Shown: one piece after another, positions 18,461-26,641 of the stretch
Numbering within the stretch: position 1 is the stretch's first letter
Layout of the letters: every line of letters begins with the position of its first letter
NCBI GenBank assembly: GCA_003612515.1
Contig: RAZB01000001.1
Span: 1 to 64,000 of the forward strand
Length of the DNA: 64,000 nt
Direction of reading: 5' to 3'
From: a bacterium D16-34
GTDB taxonomy: Bacteria > Actinomycetota > Coriobacteriia > Coriobacteriales > Eggerthellaceae
Notes under the pieces: generated by a model
Databases searched by the model: none
What the model was told of the DNA's origin: nothing
The model's input: the letters and a program-made list of their open reading frames with translations, nothing else
Position numbers and translations under genes: made by a program

Positions 18461-18712
18461 CTATTGCGGCACTACAACCACGCTTTCTGCCTCACTCTTG
18501 CGAAGTGATAGCTCATAACCGCGAACCGTCACCTCAATAGGATCACCCAGCGGAGCTACTTTACGAACAAAGATATTGGTTCCTTTAGTGATGCCCATGT
18601 CCATAATGTGACGCTTAAGCGCCCCTTCTCCTGTCAATTTGACAACCGTCGCGTTCTGGCCAATCGGGATATCTCGCAAGGTTATTGCATCATTGTTTTG
18701 CGCTTGATCCAT
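18461..18712 (-). CDS. feoA: FeoA-family protein (second of two)
   Basis: This 83-residue protein has the SH3-like FeoA fold that supports FeoB. The pattern is clear: ITLRDIPIGQNATVVKLTG, LKRHIMDMGITKGTNIFVRKVAPLGDPIEVTVRGYELSLRKSEAESV. The start at 18712 has AAAGGAG seven bases upstream; the longer reading frame to 18748 would run through this site. It lies 41 bp after another FeoA gene and 124 bp before feoB, with hairpins in that gap. Confidence 0.93.
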   Translation of the reverse strand: MDQAQNNDAITLRDIPIGQNATVVKLTGEGALKRHIMDMGITKGTNIFVRKVAPLGDPIEVTVRGYELSLRKSEAESVVVVPQ

Positions 18713-18753
18713 TCGCCATCTCCTTTCCTCTTTGACTTTAAGCCTCAACAGCC

Positions 18754-19056
18754 TTAAACCTCAACAGTAATATTGAGTGCCACGCTGCGATTGAGTGCAA
18801 GCTGCGTGCCTTTTATTTGCACAATCACATCTCCGCCATGTTCAGAAACAACCGACACTGCAGCATGCTCAACAAATCCAAGGTTTCGCAGATGTTGGCG
18901 AAGTTCGCCTTTGCCGCGCACCTTAACCACTCGCCCAAGCTGTCCGCCGTGCAAAAACGAAAGAGGCATTTGTTGCGCTCTGCCTGCGGTTTGCTTTCGT
19001 TGCTCAACAGCAGTGTTTGCGAATGCTGGCATTTCTTGTGTCATGGTTGCGTTCAT
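18754..19056 (-). CDS. feoA: FeoA-family protein (first of two)
   Basis: This 100-residue protein has a ~30-residue N-terminal extension and then a FeoA domain (LGRVVKVRGKGELRQHLRNLGFVEHAAVSVVSEHGGDVIVQIKGTQLALNRS, here listed only as motif segments LRNLGFVEHAAVSVV and IVQIKGTQLALNRSVALNI). Having two FeoA proteins before FeoB is common in Gram-positive anaerobes. The ATG has AAAGGAG six bases away. It is the first gene of the feo cluster, and a 19-bp palindrome lies about 85 bp upstream. Confidence 0.9.
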   Translation of the reverse strand: MNATMTQEMPAFANTAVEQRKQTAGRAQQMPLSFLHGGQLGRVVKVRGKGELRQHLRNLGFVEHAAVSVVSEHGGDVIVQIKGTQLALNRSVALNITVEV

Positions 19057-19366
19057 AGCTGGCTCCTTTTGTCCCCAAGTTTCAAAGCGTCGTTTTTGTC
19101 GGCGACGAGCTCACCCGTAAACGATCCCCTTCAAACTTTCGCATAAGTTAACCTTATGCAACTAAAAGTATGCTACTACTAACTTTTCAAAATGGAAACC
19201 GTGGTTAACATTTTCTCCAAACTTTTTTGTAAACGGTACGTGGCGCCTCTAGTCCATCCACATTCACCGCGTGTTTTGAAGCATTTGCTATTTTGCGCGC
19301 ATTTGCGCAAATGAGGGCTATTATATTGTCAGCAGATAATTAACCCTCAAGCAGAAAGTGCCTGAT
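19057..19366. other. divergent intergenic region between feoA and thrC
   Basis: This 310-bp region holds the control sequences for two divergent units. It contains a 19-bp palindrome on the feo side and a 14-bp perfect palindrome CATTTGCGCAAATG at 19300-19313 on the thrC side. A TATATT sequence at 19322-19327 could be a -10 element for thrC, but no well-spaced -35 was found. No coding sequence is supported. Confidence 0.5.
19141..19159. promoter_or_regulatory. candidate DtxR/MntR-type operator upstream of the feo cluster
   Basis: The 19-bp sequence GCATAAG-TTAAC-CTTATGC has perfect 7-base arms. Its size and its AGGTTAAC-like core (read on the minus strand as TAAGGTTAACTTA) resemble known 19-bp DtxR/IdeR iron boxes. 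It lies about 85 bp before the first feoA start codon, and a DtxR-family gene is 3.5 kb away at the other end of the cluster. Confidence 0.5.
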
Positions 19367-20920
19367 ATGTCAGACAATCTTTATCTCGATACGCGTGGTC
19401 GCTGCCCGCAAGCTGTTCCTTTCACGCAAGCCGTAATCAATGGTTTAGCAGATGGTGGCGGTCTGTATGTCCCCGAGCATATTCCAACACTTACTCTTGA
19501 TGAAATATGTGAGCTTGCACATATGCCTTATGCCAAGCGCGCATTGTTTATCTATCAAATCTTTGGCGTTGATCTTCCTGATGATCAAATTGAGCAACTC
19601 ATGGAAAAGTCTTACGGCAGCAATTTTGACACCGAAGAGATTTGCCCCATCACCAGCCTTGATGCTCAAACTCATGTCCTGGAGCTTTGGCATGGACCAA
19701 CGAGCGCATTCAAAGATATGGCGTTGCAGTGTCTGCCTCATTTCTTTTCAGCAAGCGCTGCCAAGCTGCGCGCAGAAGGCACCCTTGAACATGAATTCTT
19801 AATTCTAGTTGCCACATCAGGTGACACAGGAAAAGCTGCCCTTGAAGGTTTTTGCAATGTTGATGGAGTGTCTATTGGCGTTATGTATCCTCATGGCGGC
19901 GTAAGCGACATTCAATACAAACAAATGGCAACCCAAAAAGGCGACAATGTCTGCGTTTGGAGCGTTGAAGGCAATTTTGACGACTGCCAAACAGGCGCTA
20001 AGAACGTGTTTGGTGACGCCCAGTATGCCCAAGAGCTAAGTGAGCGCTTCAATATTTCACTTTCGAGCGCAAACTCCATCAACTGGGGACGTCTTATGCC
20101 TCAAATTGTGTATTACATTTCGGCCTACTCTCAGCTTGCAGCTGAAGGCAAATTGGAAGCAGGAGATCTTCTTGATATCTGCGTGCCCACAGGAAACTTC
20201 GGCAATATTTTAGCCGCCTACTATGCCAAACGCATGGGTGTACCCATTGGTATGCTCTTTTGCGCAAGTAACGAAAACCGCGTTTTAACCGACTTCATCA
20301 ATACGGGTACCTACGATATTTCTGATCGTGAATTTATTCTCACCCCCTCCCCGTCAATGGATATCTTAGTTTCGTCAAACTTAGAGCGTCAGCTCTTTGA
20401 ACTTACTGGTCGAGACGCTGAAGCAATTACCGCATGGATGAGCGATCTTAAGCAAGAGAAGTGCTTCCGTGTGGACGCTGAAACTTTTGCTCGTGTTCGC
20501 GAACAATTCAGCGCCGATTCTGTGGACAATCAAACCTGTCTTAAAACCATCAAAGCAATTTTCGACGAGCACAACTACCTGGTTGACCCTCACACCGCAG
20601 TTGCTCTTCATGTTGCAAACAACCTTCGAGGCGAAAACCCCGTTTTGGTTGCAAGCACGGCTCATTGGGCTAAATTTGGTAACAATGTATACCGTGCGCT
20701 GCATGATATGCTGCCCGAACAACCACTGCCTGAAAGCGTTGCAGCACTGAGTGGTTGTGAGCTGAACAATCTTATCGCCCAAGAGACTGGCATGTTTGAT
20801 ATTCCTTCCGGCTTAGCAGAACTTGACCAGCTTCCCATTCGCTTCACCGAGACCATTAAGAGTTCTACGTCAGACATCGAAGATGCCGTCGGTGCATTTC
20901 TCGTCGAGCAACAAAACTAA
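19367..20920 (+). CDS. thrC: threonine synthase
   Basis: This PLP enzyme converts O-phosphohomoserine to threonine. The PLP lysine is in GPTSAFKDMALQ. Other family marks are NLYLDTRG at the start, the phosphate-binding ATSGDTGKAAL stretch, SSANSINWGRLMPQIVYY and VCVPTGNFGNILAAYYAKRMG. The 517-residue length fits the long bacterial type. A GTG nine bases further upstream (19358) is an alternative start; the ATG at 19367 gives the family-typical N-terminus, and neither has a strong ribosome-binding site. The upstream aspartate-pathway enzymes lysC and asd are at 41-44 kb, not adjacent. A ModE-like gene follows 10 bp later. Confidence 0.95.
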   Translation: MSDNLYLDTRGRCPQAVPFTQAVINGLADGGGLYVPEHIPTLTLDEICELAHMPYAKRALFIYQIFGVDLPDDQIEQLMEKSYGSNFDTEEICPITSLDAQTHVLELWHGPTSAFKDMALQCLPHFFSASAAKLRAEGTLEHEFLILVATSGDTGKAALEGFCNVDGVSIGVMYPHGGVSDIQYKQMATQKGDNVCVWSVEGNFDDCQTGAKNVFGDAQYAQELSERFNISLSSANSINWGRLMPQIVYYISAYSQLAAEGKLEAGDLLDICVPTGNFGNILAAYYAKRMGVPIGMLFCASNENRVLTDFINTGTYDISDREFILTPSPSMDILVSSNLERQLFELTGRDAEAITAWMSDLKQEKCFRVDAETFARVREQFSADSVDNQTCLKTIKAIFDEHNYLVDPHTAVALHVANNLRGENPVLVASTAHWAKFGNNVYRALHDMLPEQPLPESVAALSGCELNNLIAQETGMFDIPSGLAELDQLPIRFTETIKSSTSDIEDAVGAFLVEQQN

Positions 20921-20930
20921 TGGAGACACA

Positions 20931-21275
20931 ATGCAGAAGCTCGATCAATTAAAACCACTTGTACGAATGGCAATTGTTAACCCGAAGTCACAAGAAAATG
21001 CCATGTTTAGCAGGGGTATTGCGCTTCTCTGTCAAGGCGTTTTAGACACCGGATCGCTGAATGCTGCTGCAAAAAATATGAGCATGGCATATAGCAAAGC
21101 TTGGCGGATTATTCGCGAATCGGAAGAGTCGTTAGGCGTCCAGCTTTTAGTACGCAATGGCGCACACGGAAGCACGCTTACCGAAGAATGCCAAACCTTG
21201 CTGAAGCTCTACAATGCCTTAGAGTCTTTCACGCAACAACAGGCAGAAGACTTTTATCGAAATGAAATAAACTAG
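20931..21275 (+). CDS. ModE-like / LysR-type winged-helix regulator, DNA-binding domain only
   Basis: This 114-residue protein consists of one winged-helix domain of the ModE N-terminal (LysR-like) type: MFSRGIALLCQGVLDTGSLNAAAKNMSMAYSKAWRIIRESEESLG followed by LLVRNGAHGSTLTEECQTLLKLYNALE (motifs given in parts: GSLNAAAKNMSMAYSKAW and STLTEECQTLL). The molybdate-binding MOP domains of full ModE are absent, so it may not sense molybdate directly. The ATG at 20931 has GGAG five bases upstream and begins 10 bp after thrC. Its targets are unknown; molybdoenzyme genes occur 13 kb away, which makes a molybdenum link conceivable but unproven. Confidence 0.82.
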   Translation: MQKLDQLKPLVRMAIVNPKSQENAMFSRGIALLCQGVLDTGSLNAAAKNMSMAYSKAWRIIRESEESLGVQLLVRNGAHGSTLTEECQTLLKLYNALESFTQQQAEDFYRNEIN

Positions 21276-21285
21276 TTCGCTCTGC

Positions 21286-21315
21286 GCATGCTTGTTCACA
21301 CAAGAACAAGCATGC
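21286..21315. other. 12-bp hairpin between convergent genes
   Basis: GCATGCTTGTTC and GAACAAGCATGC pair perfectly around a six-base loop. It overlaps the last codons of the prepilin peptidase gene and lies just after the ModE-like gene. There is no T-run on either side, so it is an unusual candidate for a shared terminator. Confidence 0.45.
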
Positions 21316-21955
21316 CAATGCCTGACGATATAAAAGGGGCATAAGCAAACGTATCCTTCATCGTCAATGACCCTCGAGCAACACCCACCGCGCTATATAA
21401 TGCGGCAGCGCCGATACCAAGCATGACAGCATATGGGGAAACCTTGCCACAAGCAACACAGAACGCAAAGAGCAATCGTATGTCTCCCCCTCCAACGCAC
21501 TGCGTTTTGCCTTTTCGCATAAACCATAACGACACACACATGACGCAACAGAACACTATCGCGTATTCAAGTCCTGCAAGCAGACCCTGAGCACCAGCAT
21601 ATATAAGCTGAAACATGCCGCCAGACAAAGCCAGCACCCAGCAGCATTCTTTCGGAATAACACGTGCCGCTAAATCACAAAGCGTTATTTCACTGAGCAC
21701 AAGACAAACAAATAAGAACAAAACACCTAAGGGTATTTGCCGATAACGCACTAAAAAGAGAAGCGACACAGCAAATACCACACCAAGTGCCACGCTCGCC
21801 CAAATTACAAACCGTCTGCTTTCCAGCGCTAATACACGCTGCGTCAAAATAGCACTCTCTTCGCCATCATGGCGTTCAATCCGTTTTATTACGCGATCTA
21901 TCAGCCATTTCGTTAACTTATATAACAACCTAGACGGACGTAAATCAGAGTGCAT
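21296..21955 (-). CDS. tadV: type IV prepilin peptidase (TadV/CpaA-like)
   Basis: This 219-residue membrane aspartyl protease cleaves the leader of Flp-type prepilins. The two catalytic aspartates are visible in LSEITLCDLAARVIP and in the GxGD motif VGGGDIRLLFAF. It has several hydrophobic segments and lacks the Cys-rich N-methylation domain of PilD, as expected for Tad systems. It is the last gene of the Tad locus, and its start overlaps the preceding zinc-ribbon gene by 11 bp, so translation is probably coupled. Confidence 0.9.
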   Translation of the reverse strand: MHSDLRPSRLLYKLTKWLIDRVIKRIERHDGEESAILTQRVLALESRRFVIWASVALGVVFAVSLLFLVRYRQIPLGVLFLFVCLVLSEITLCDLAARVIPKECCWVLALSGGMFQLIYAGAQGLLAGLEYAIVFCCVMCVSLWFMRKGKTQCVGGGDIRLLFAFCVACGKVSPYAVMLGIGAAALYSAVGVARGSLTMKDTFAYAPFISSGIGMLVLV

Positions 21956-22436
21956 TATGAATACGCATTCGCTCTTGTTTTATCTGACCCTGAGATACTG
22001 TCTGCATCAATTCACGCTTTGCTTTTTTCTTTCCTTTTCTTTTCGCACGCTCAACAGCTTGCAAAGAGTGCGGACGGTTGCGCAGTTGTATCCTTATCTC
22101 CCAGCCATCGCTTGAAGATCTCTGCTGCTTAATACCAACATCATCTAATTCGACATCGGTCAGATCACTCATATATTTCAAAGGTATTTTCAGCTCTAAT
22201 ACCGAAGGGGTTGTGGTGCAATTTGATTCTTTAGACGAGAAAGGATCGGCGGTAAGAGTTTGCGATGCAAAAGTAGAGGAATATACATCTGATGAGGTTA
22301 TAGGTGCAGCCGTCTCTAGCTGAACTTGTTCTTCTTTGCCCGCAAAACTCGTTTCTTTATCAAATGGATGCATGCATTCATAGCAAACCTGCGCATCATC
22401 AAAAGAAATTGCCTGACATACTGGACATGCTTTCAT
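21945..22436 (-). CDS. zinc-ribbon protein of unknown function in the Tad locus
   Basis: This 163-residue protein starts with a zinc ribbon (CPVC near residue 4, CYEC near residue 18). After a variable linker comes a basic C-terminal half with LELKIPLKYMSDLTDVELDD and RAKRKGKKKAKRELMQ. Part of it (GWEIRIQLRNRPHSL) looks like a small beta domain. No membrane segment is visible. It sits between a DUF192 gene and the prepilin peptidase in a tightly packed operon. Its role is not known. The ATG has AAAGGAA nearby and starts 3 bp before... the upstream gene's TAG stop lies immediately ahead of it. Confidence 0.75.
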   Translation of the reverse strand: MKACPVCQAISFDDAQVCYECMHPFDKETSFAGKEEQVQLETAAPITSSDVYSSTFASQTLTADPFSSKESNCTTTPSVLELKIPLKYMSDLTDVELDDVGIKQQRSSSDGWEIRIQLRNRPHSLQAVERAKRKGKKKAKRELMQTVSQGQIKQERMRIHNAL

Positions 22437-22438
22437 CC

Positions 22439-22813
22439 CTAGTTCCTTTCTTTGCAGCTAAGTAGCACAACATCATCTTGTTCGTACCACGCGGTTCCAC
22501 ACGAAGTGAACCGCTCTAACACCGCCACAGCCTGCCTGTTCCGCAAACGCCTGAAAGGACCAACGTTTTGGTGAACCTGAAGTACGCGACCATCTGCATC
22601 TAAAAAAGCGACATCGAGGTGATGCCTCATGCCGACCGTGTGCACATCGTTGCAAGGCATAAGCAAAAGCGTTTTGTCGTGTGGGCGTGTAAAAAGCAAT
22701 CCTCGCGTTCTGGCAAGATGTGTTCCCGCCAAAATAAAGCGTTGCTCAACTTCGGGAGCATCTAAGCGCTGCCGTGGTCGTCTTTGTAATCTTTTGTCCA
22801 CTTTGGTTTTCAT
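22439..22813 (-). CDS. DUF192 family protein
   Basis: This 124-residue protein matches the DUF192 family of small beta-barrel proteins: LARTRGLLFTRP, LLLMPCNDVHTVGMRHHLDVAFLDADGRVLQVHQNVGPFRRL (marks are the GLL..., NDVHTVGMRHHLDVAFLD and VGPFRRLRNRQAVAVLE segments). No signal peptide is seen, unlike many secreted DUF192 proteins. The ATG at 22813 overlaps the upstream stop as ATGA and has AGGAG seven bases upstream; a longer frame is not supported. It is placed inside the Tad operon, which is a recurrent but unexplained setting. Confidence 0.82.
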   Translation of the reverse strand: MKTKVDKRLQRRPRQRLDAPEVEQRFILAGTHLARTRGLLFTRPHDKTLLLMPCNDVHTVGMRHHLDVAFLDADGRVLQVHQNVGPFRRLRNRQAVAVLERFTSCGTAWYEQDDVVLLSCKERN

Positions 22814-23343
22814 TGTGTCTCTCCTATCGTTTCTGTTTGATACTGCATAACAACGCTCGTCGACAAACCAACCTGCACATACATCACCAATAGCCACCGA
22901 TACGTTCCGTGCTGCTTTATATAAGATCGACATGGCCAAGCTGTAGTGCCAACTTCGACCCATTGATTATCAGCAAGTTTGTTGCCGATGCTTTTTTGTG
23001 CTTCCTCTAAAGACAAGGGCACACTAAAGCCAATTAAGTGCGCTGCTGTGTTTACTTGCACTTCTTGATAGTCACACGCCTTTACAACTTCTTCTTCAAA
23101 GCCCGAAGGAAGTAAAGGCGATTTATCTTGAATAGAGCCCTGATCAAGAACGTCAAAATCAGAGTTTGCTTCTGCGTAAGCTTGAAAGCTAAATTCGCTC
23201 AATCCCTCGGAAATCATCGATGGTTTGCTCAGTTGATATGCCACCTCTCCTGCTATTACAAAACCCATAGCACCCACAAGCATCACGACCGCACGCAAGA
23301 ATCGCGCTTTGCAAACTGAGGTTTCCGTTTGTTGTGCACTCAT
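22810..23343 (-). CDS. single-pass membrane protein of the Tad locus, unknown function
   Basis: This 177-residue protein has one N-terminal membrane segment (FLRAVVMLVGAMGFVIAGEVAYQL) and an extracytoplasmic domain that has two Cys residues (KACDYQEV and AWPCRSYI), which may form a disulfide. Its length and position suggest an accessory part of the Tad apparatus or a processed surface component. I do not recognise a family. Its stop and the next gene's ATG overlap as ATGA, and its start overlaps the stop of the TadE-like gene in the same way. Confidence 0.75.
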   Translation of the reverse strand: MSAQQTETSVCKARFLRAVVMLVGAMGFVIAGEVAYQLSKPSMISEGLSEFSFQAYAEANSDFDVLDQGSIQDKSPLLPSGFEEEVVKACDYQEVQVNTAAHLIGFSVPLSLEEAQKSIGNKLADNQWVEVGTTAWPCRSYIKQHGTYRWLLVMYVQVGLSTSVVMQYQTETIGETQ

Positions 23344-23759
23344 ATAAAAACTCCTGGCTTATAGCAATCAAGCACAATGCTTTCTTGGTGTTGCAAAGGC
23401 CAAAGCGATATCCCAAAAAAACTTGAACGAAAGTTAAGACCAAAAAGCGTTGGATAAAAATCTAGTGTGCCAACAAAGCTGGTATATCCAAGATCTTCTC
23501 CTTCGATCTCTAAAGAGATGGCTATGTTTGGTTCGTTGAACTCTTGATTGAGGCAATCAAGCACCTCAGCTGCTGCATCATGCGTCGTGTTCCCAGCCGC
23601 CAAAGACGCACAATGTACACGCGTGAACTGGCGAAATGAATTATCAAAAGCCGCACACTCAGCCATAAACATCAAAGCATTAAGCGCAATAAGCGCCACG
23701 GCCAATAGCACTGGAAAAGCTACAGCAAACTCAATCGTCATTTGACCGCGTTCACACAT
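23340..23759 (-). CDS. TadE-like pseudopilin
   Basis: This 139-residue protein begins with a class III prepilin-type signal: MCERG followed by QMTIEFAVAFPVLLAVALIALNALMF, where cleavage after Gly would leave Glu at +5. The rest is a small extracytoplasmic domain with Cys residues. This is the pattern of TadE minor pseudopilins. The start at 23759 is favoured because GAGG lies six bases before it; in-frame ATGs further upstream lack a ribosome-binding site and would extend the charged leader. It follows the 709-residue TadG-like gene by 8 bp. Confidence 0.82.
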   Translation of the reverse strand: MCERGQMTIEFAVAFPVLLAVALIALNALMFMAECAAFDNSFRQFTRVHCASLAAGNTTHDAAAEVLDCLNQEFNEPNIAISLEIEGEDLGYTSFVGTLDFYPTLFGLNFRSSFFGISLWPLQHQESIVLDCYKPGVFI

Positions 23760-23767
23760 AAGCCACC

Positions 23768-25897
23768 TCATTGCCATACTCGAACACGCACAAGCGTGCT
23801 TTCAAGCGAGCGCAGTGAATTGGCGACCCATCCAATGCCCTCATGTGCGAGATCTTTAATTGGCTGGGGCAGCGCAATTTCAATAGGAAACGAAAGCGCC
23901 CCGTCGAATATCTCAATTTGCGCAATTTCAAATGAATCCATGTGCTCAAGCGCTTCTGTTGCCTTATCTTCGATGTTCGTGATAACCCCTACCACTGGGT
24001 TATCTGCCAACTCGGGGTTTTGCGAGATCTCGCTTTTAACCTCAATAAGATTGGCGAAAAAATCACCTTCGCCATACTTGGCCACATGAGCAGTATTAAC
24101 AATAACCGGTTTGAGTGCATCTAGGTTGGCAGGTGCTAGTCCAACTGATTGCACCAAGTTAGAAAACGCATCAGCAGCCCACCTACCCAGTCCGCTTTCA
24201 CTCATAAGCGGCAAGCTATCAAGCGCGTTTTGCAAGCCATCACTTAATGCCTGTTGGCCATCAGCATATGCATGAAGCATGTTCGACCAGGCCTTCAATA
24301 CAATTTTACTTGCGCCGACAGCGCTCGATTCATCTGCTAAACCATCCAGCAAAGAAGCGATGATAGAACCTGTTTCACCAGCTGGCTCAGCTATAAGCGT
24401 TGCACCAGATATAGCAAGGCGCACTCCTACTTCTTTATGATTCTCGATGAATTTGCTCACAAACCCACGAGAAGTATCAGCTGCAGAGAGGTTTGCAACC
24501 ACGACAATTGCTCCAGCGCGTCCAGGAGGCTGCGCGTCAATTCGGCAATTTCTGGCAGCCTCAAAAGCATCGCCGAGCACATGCAATAATTCATCAGCGA
24601 TTTCTTTAGTCTCTTGAATGTGTGGTGCTGCTTCATTGCGCGCCTTTTGATAGTCTTCAGCAGCCTGAGCAACGGCGTTATAGTGATATTCAAAACCATT
24701 GTCTATAGAACTGGATGCTGCGGCAACTTTTCCCAGACTCGAAGCGCTAAAGTCGCAGGTTTGACACGTATCAAAGTTTTGACTCTCAGCCTCTTGAAGG
24801 CTTCCCAACCGTATGAATTCTTGCGCCTGGGGACAACCCTTCCATGCATGTATCACCAAGCTGTCGTCCTTATCCGTAATAGGGTAACAACTCATGGTAT
24901 AAAGCGATGTCAGTCGCATCTCTTCAGTATTTTTGGGCAGTTTCGGAAAAAATGCCTCAAAGGTGTCAAGACTCTCGTGCACATATCCGTCTTCAAGCAT
25001 ATCTACTGCATACTCATACAATTGTTTTCGCATATGAGAACGAACCTGTTCATCAATCGAGTCTGAAGCAGGCGTTTCCTGTTCGAGCCGCTTGGCATAA
25101 TAGCTACGCGCACGATCAAGTGGCACCTGAAATGACCAGGTATCAGCCGACGAATAAACAGGGTTTTCCGCCCCACTAAGTTCGGCAAGCGTAGATGCAC
25201 GCTCTGACATGCAATACGATGGATCGTCCCCACAATCTCTCATGAATGCGCGCTCTTTAGCCTCACGCGCTTCCTGCGTCTGTTCTTCGGCCGCTTGCGA
25301 AGCTTCTCTGAGCTCTTCCGACCGTTCGTCAATTTTTGTTTGCGCTGCCAGAGTTTCGTCACTGCTGCCAAGTTGCGTTAACGATCCCTCAAACGGCGCA
25401 AGCAACGTCATAGCAATATAATTTGAGTCGCTTTTATTATTTGCCTGAGCTACCAACATTGCATTTGCGCACGCTATGAAAGGAAGTGCACGCTGAAGCT
25501 TTTCTAATCCATTTTGGGCGGCACGAGAAAAACTATCGCGCGCATCAGCAATTTTCTTCCCAAGCGAAATAAGAGGTTCAGAAAGTGGTGCTGACACAGG
25601 TGTGCATGCTGCAACTACTCCCAATCCGCTTGAAACTAAACTGGTTAAAGAAAGGCTCAACACAACAGCATCACACAAGCGAACAACTACCATATATTCG
25701 CCGATTTCATTTTCTGCTGCCAAAGCTGCAGCATCAGCAACAAATTGGATCTCGGATGATTTCGTTGCTATTCGATACACGCGCCCAGCCGAAAAGATTA
25801 AGCAGAGGCACAACAGAAGTGAAATTGCCATACCAACCGATGTAAAACCTTGTTCGTCTCTCAGTGCGTCGAAAAGATATCGCCTGGATTTTTCCAT
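23768..25897 (-). CDS. large TadG-like pilus-locus protein
   Basis: This 709-residue protein has an N-terminal prepilin-like segment, DEQGFTSVGMAISLLLCLCLIFSAGRV, then a second hydrophobic region (VVLSLSLTSLVSSGLGVVAA), a coiled-coil-prone stretch (KIDERSEELREASQAAEEQTQEAREAKERA) and a long Cys-containing extracytoplasmic part. The usual Glu at +5 after the presumed cleavage site is replaced by Gly, which sets it apart from the other four pseudopilin-type proteins here. Its place and size suggest a TadG-like surface or scaffold component. The start at 25897 is two bases after the upstream stop; a GTG nine bases earlier is possible. Confidence 0.75.
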   Translation of the reverse strand: MEKSRRYLFDALRDEQGFTSVGMAISLLLCLCLIFSAGRVYRIATKSSEIQFVADAAALAAENEIGEYMVVVRLCDAVVLSLSLTSLVSSGLGVVAACTPVSAPLSEPLISLGKKIADARDSFSRAAQNGLEKLQRALPFIACANAMLVAQANNKSDSNYIAMTLLAPFEGSLTQLGSSDETLAAQTKIDERSEELREASQAAEEQTQEAREAKERAFMRDCGDDPSYCMSERASTLAELSGAENPVYSSADTWSFQVPLDRARSYYAKRLEQETPASDSIDEQVRSHMRKQLYEYAVDMLEDGYVHESLDTFEAFFPKLPKNTEEMRLTSLYTMSCYPITDKDDSLVIHAWKGCPQAQEFIRLGSLQEAESQNFDTCQTCDFSASSLGKVAAASSSIDNGFEYHYNAVAQAAEDYQKARNEAAPHIQETKEIADELLHVLGDAFEAARNCRIDAQPPGRAGAIVVVANLSAADTSRGFVSKFIENHKEVGVRLAISGATLIAEPAGETGSIIASLLDGLADESSAVGASKIVLKAWSNMLHAYADGQQALSDGLQNALDSLPLMSESGLGRWAADAFSNLVQSVGLAPANLDALKPVIVNTAHVAKYGEGDFFANLIEVKSEISQNPELADNPVVGVITNIEDKATEALEHMDSFEIAQIEIFDGALSFPIEIALPQPIKDLAHEGIGWVANSLRSLESTLVRVRVWQ

Positions 25898-25899
25898 AC

Positions 25900-26454
25900 T
25901 TACCACTCACCAATCCACGTTAGCGGCGCTAGGGCATCCACCGAACCAACAACCCAAGGTGCATAAGAGGGCAGCTCACAAGCTACCGATACTTCAAAAT
26001 TACCCTCTTCGTCTGTGAGACCTAAAGTGTTCGCTGCGATGTTTAAAATGGGCAAAGGACGAACCTGATGAGCAATACGCACACTTACTTTTTGTTCACA
26101 CTCATCACCCACAAGCGCTATATTCCAGCTACATGCCGGCTCATGAACATGAAAAATATCGAGAGGCGGAATAGCGCCTAATCTATGTCGAACAAATTTT
26201 TGGCAACTCTCGTCCACAGATCCTAACGAATCGGTTTTTGTTGCAAGCAGCCTACACACCTCTGTTGCCGTGCCCTCCATAACCACACGGTCATACAGCA
26301 ATATGGCAGGCTGAAGCAAGAGCAACAAAGCAAGGAAAAATACGGGCAACAAAACCGCAGCTTCCACTGTTGCCTGACCTCGATCAGCGCCAACCCTTAT
26401 TTCATTGCGCAAGATTTTGAGCAGATGCGACTCTTTTCTAGTAGAGCAAAACAT
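25900..26454 (-). CDS. TadE-like pseudopilin with larger extracytoplasmic domain
   Basis: The 184-residue protein has a basic leader, then ADRG|QATVEAAVLLPVFFLALLLLLQPAILLYDRV, with Glu at +5 after the predicted cleavage, and an extracytoplasmic domain with several Cys residues (ACSWN, GDECEQK, VACELP). This is a TadE-type minor pseudopilin. The start at 26454 lies inside the small upstream pilin-like gene (17-bp overlap) and has a G-rich ribosome-binding site; an upstream in-frame start at 26499 would overlap more. Confidence 0.8.
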   Translation of the reverse strand: MFCSTRKESHLLKILRNEIRVGADRGQATVEAAVLLPVFFLALLLLLQPAILLYDRVVMEGTATEVCRLLATKTDSLGSVDESCQKFVRHRLGAIPPLDIFHVHEPACSWNIALVGDECEQKVSVRIAHQVRPLPILNIAANTLGLTDEEGNFEVSVACELPSYAPWVVGSVDALAPLTWIGEW

Positions 26455-26632
26455 CAACGCATCCCCCCACTGCACTAGATTGGATATGATGAGATGCACT
26501 TAAAACAGCATGGTCTTCAAATTCTCCACTAGCAACACTTCGCCACAAAAGGCCAAGGCCGATAATAAGCGCAAGAAATGCAGCACTAATAAGGGCATAT
26601 TCGACAGTCGATTGTCCCGTTTCCTTTAGCAT
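26438..26632 (-). CDS. small Flp-like pseudopilin
   Basis: This 64-residue protein has a class III prepilin signal, MLKETG|QSTVEYALISAAFLALIIGLGLLWRS, with Glu at +5, and a short polar tail. It is probably a second, minor Flp-type subunit. It starts 9 bp after flp and overlaps the next gene by 17 bp. Confidence 0.78.
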   Translation of the reverse strand: MLKETGQSTVEYALISAAFLALIIGLGLLWRSVASGEFEDHAVLSASHHIQSSAVGGCVDVLLY

Positions 26633-26641
26633 ATCGACTCA

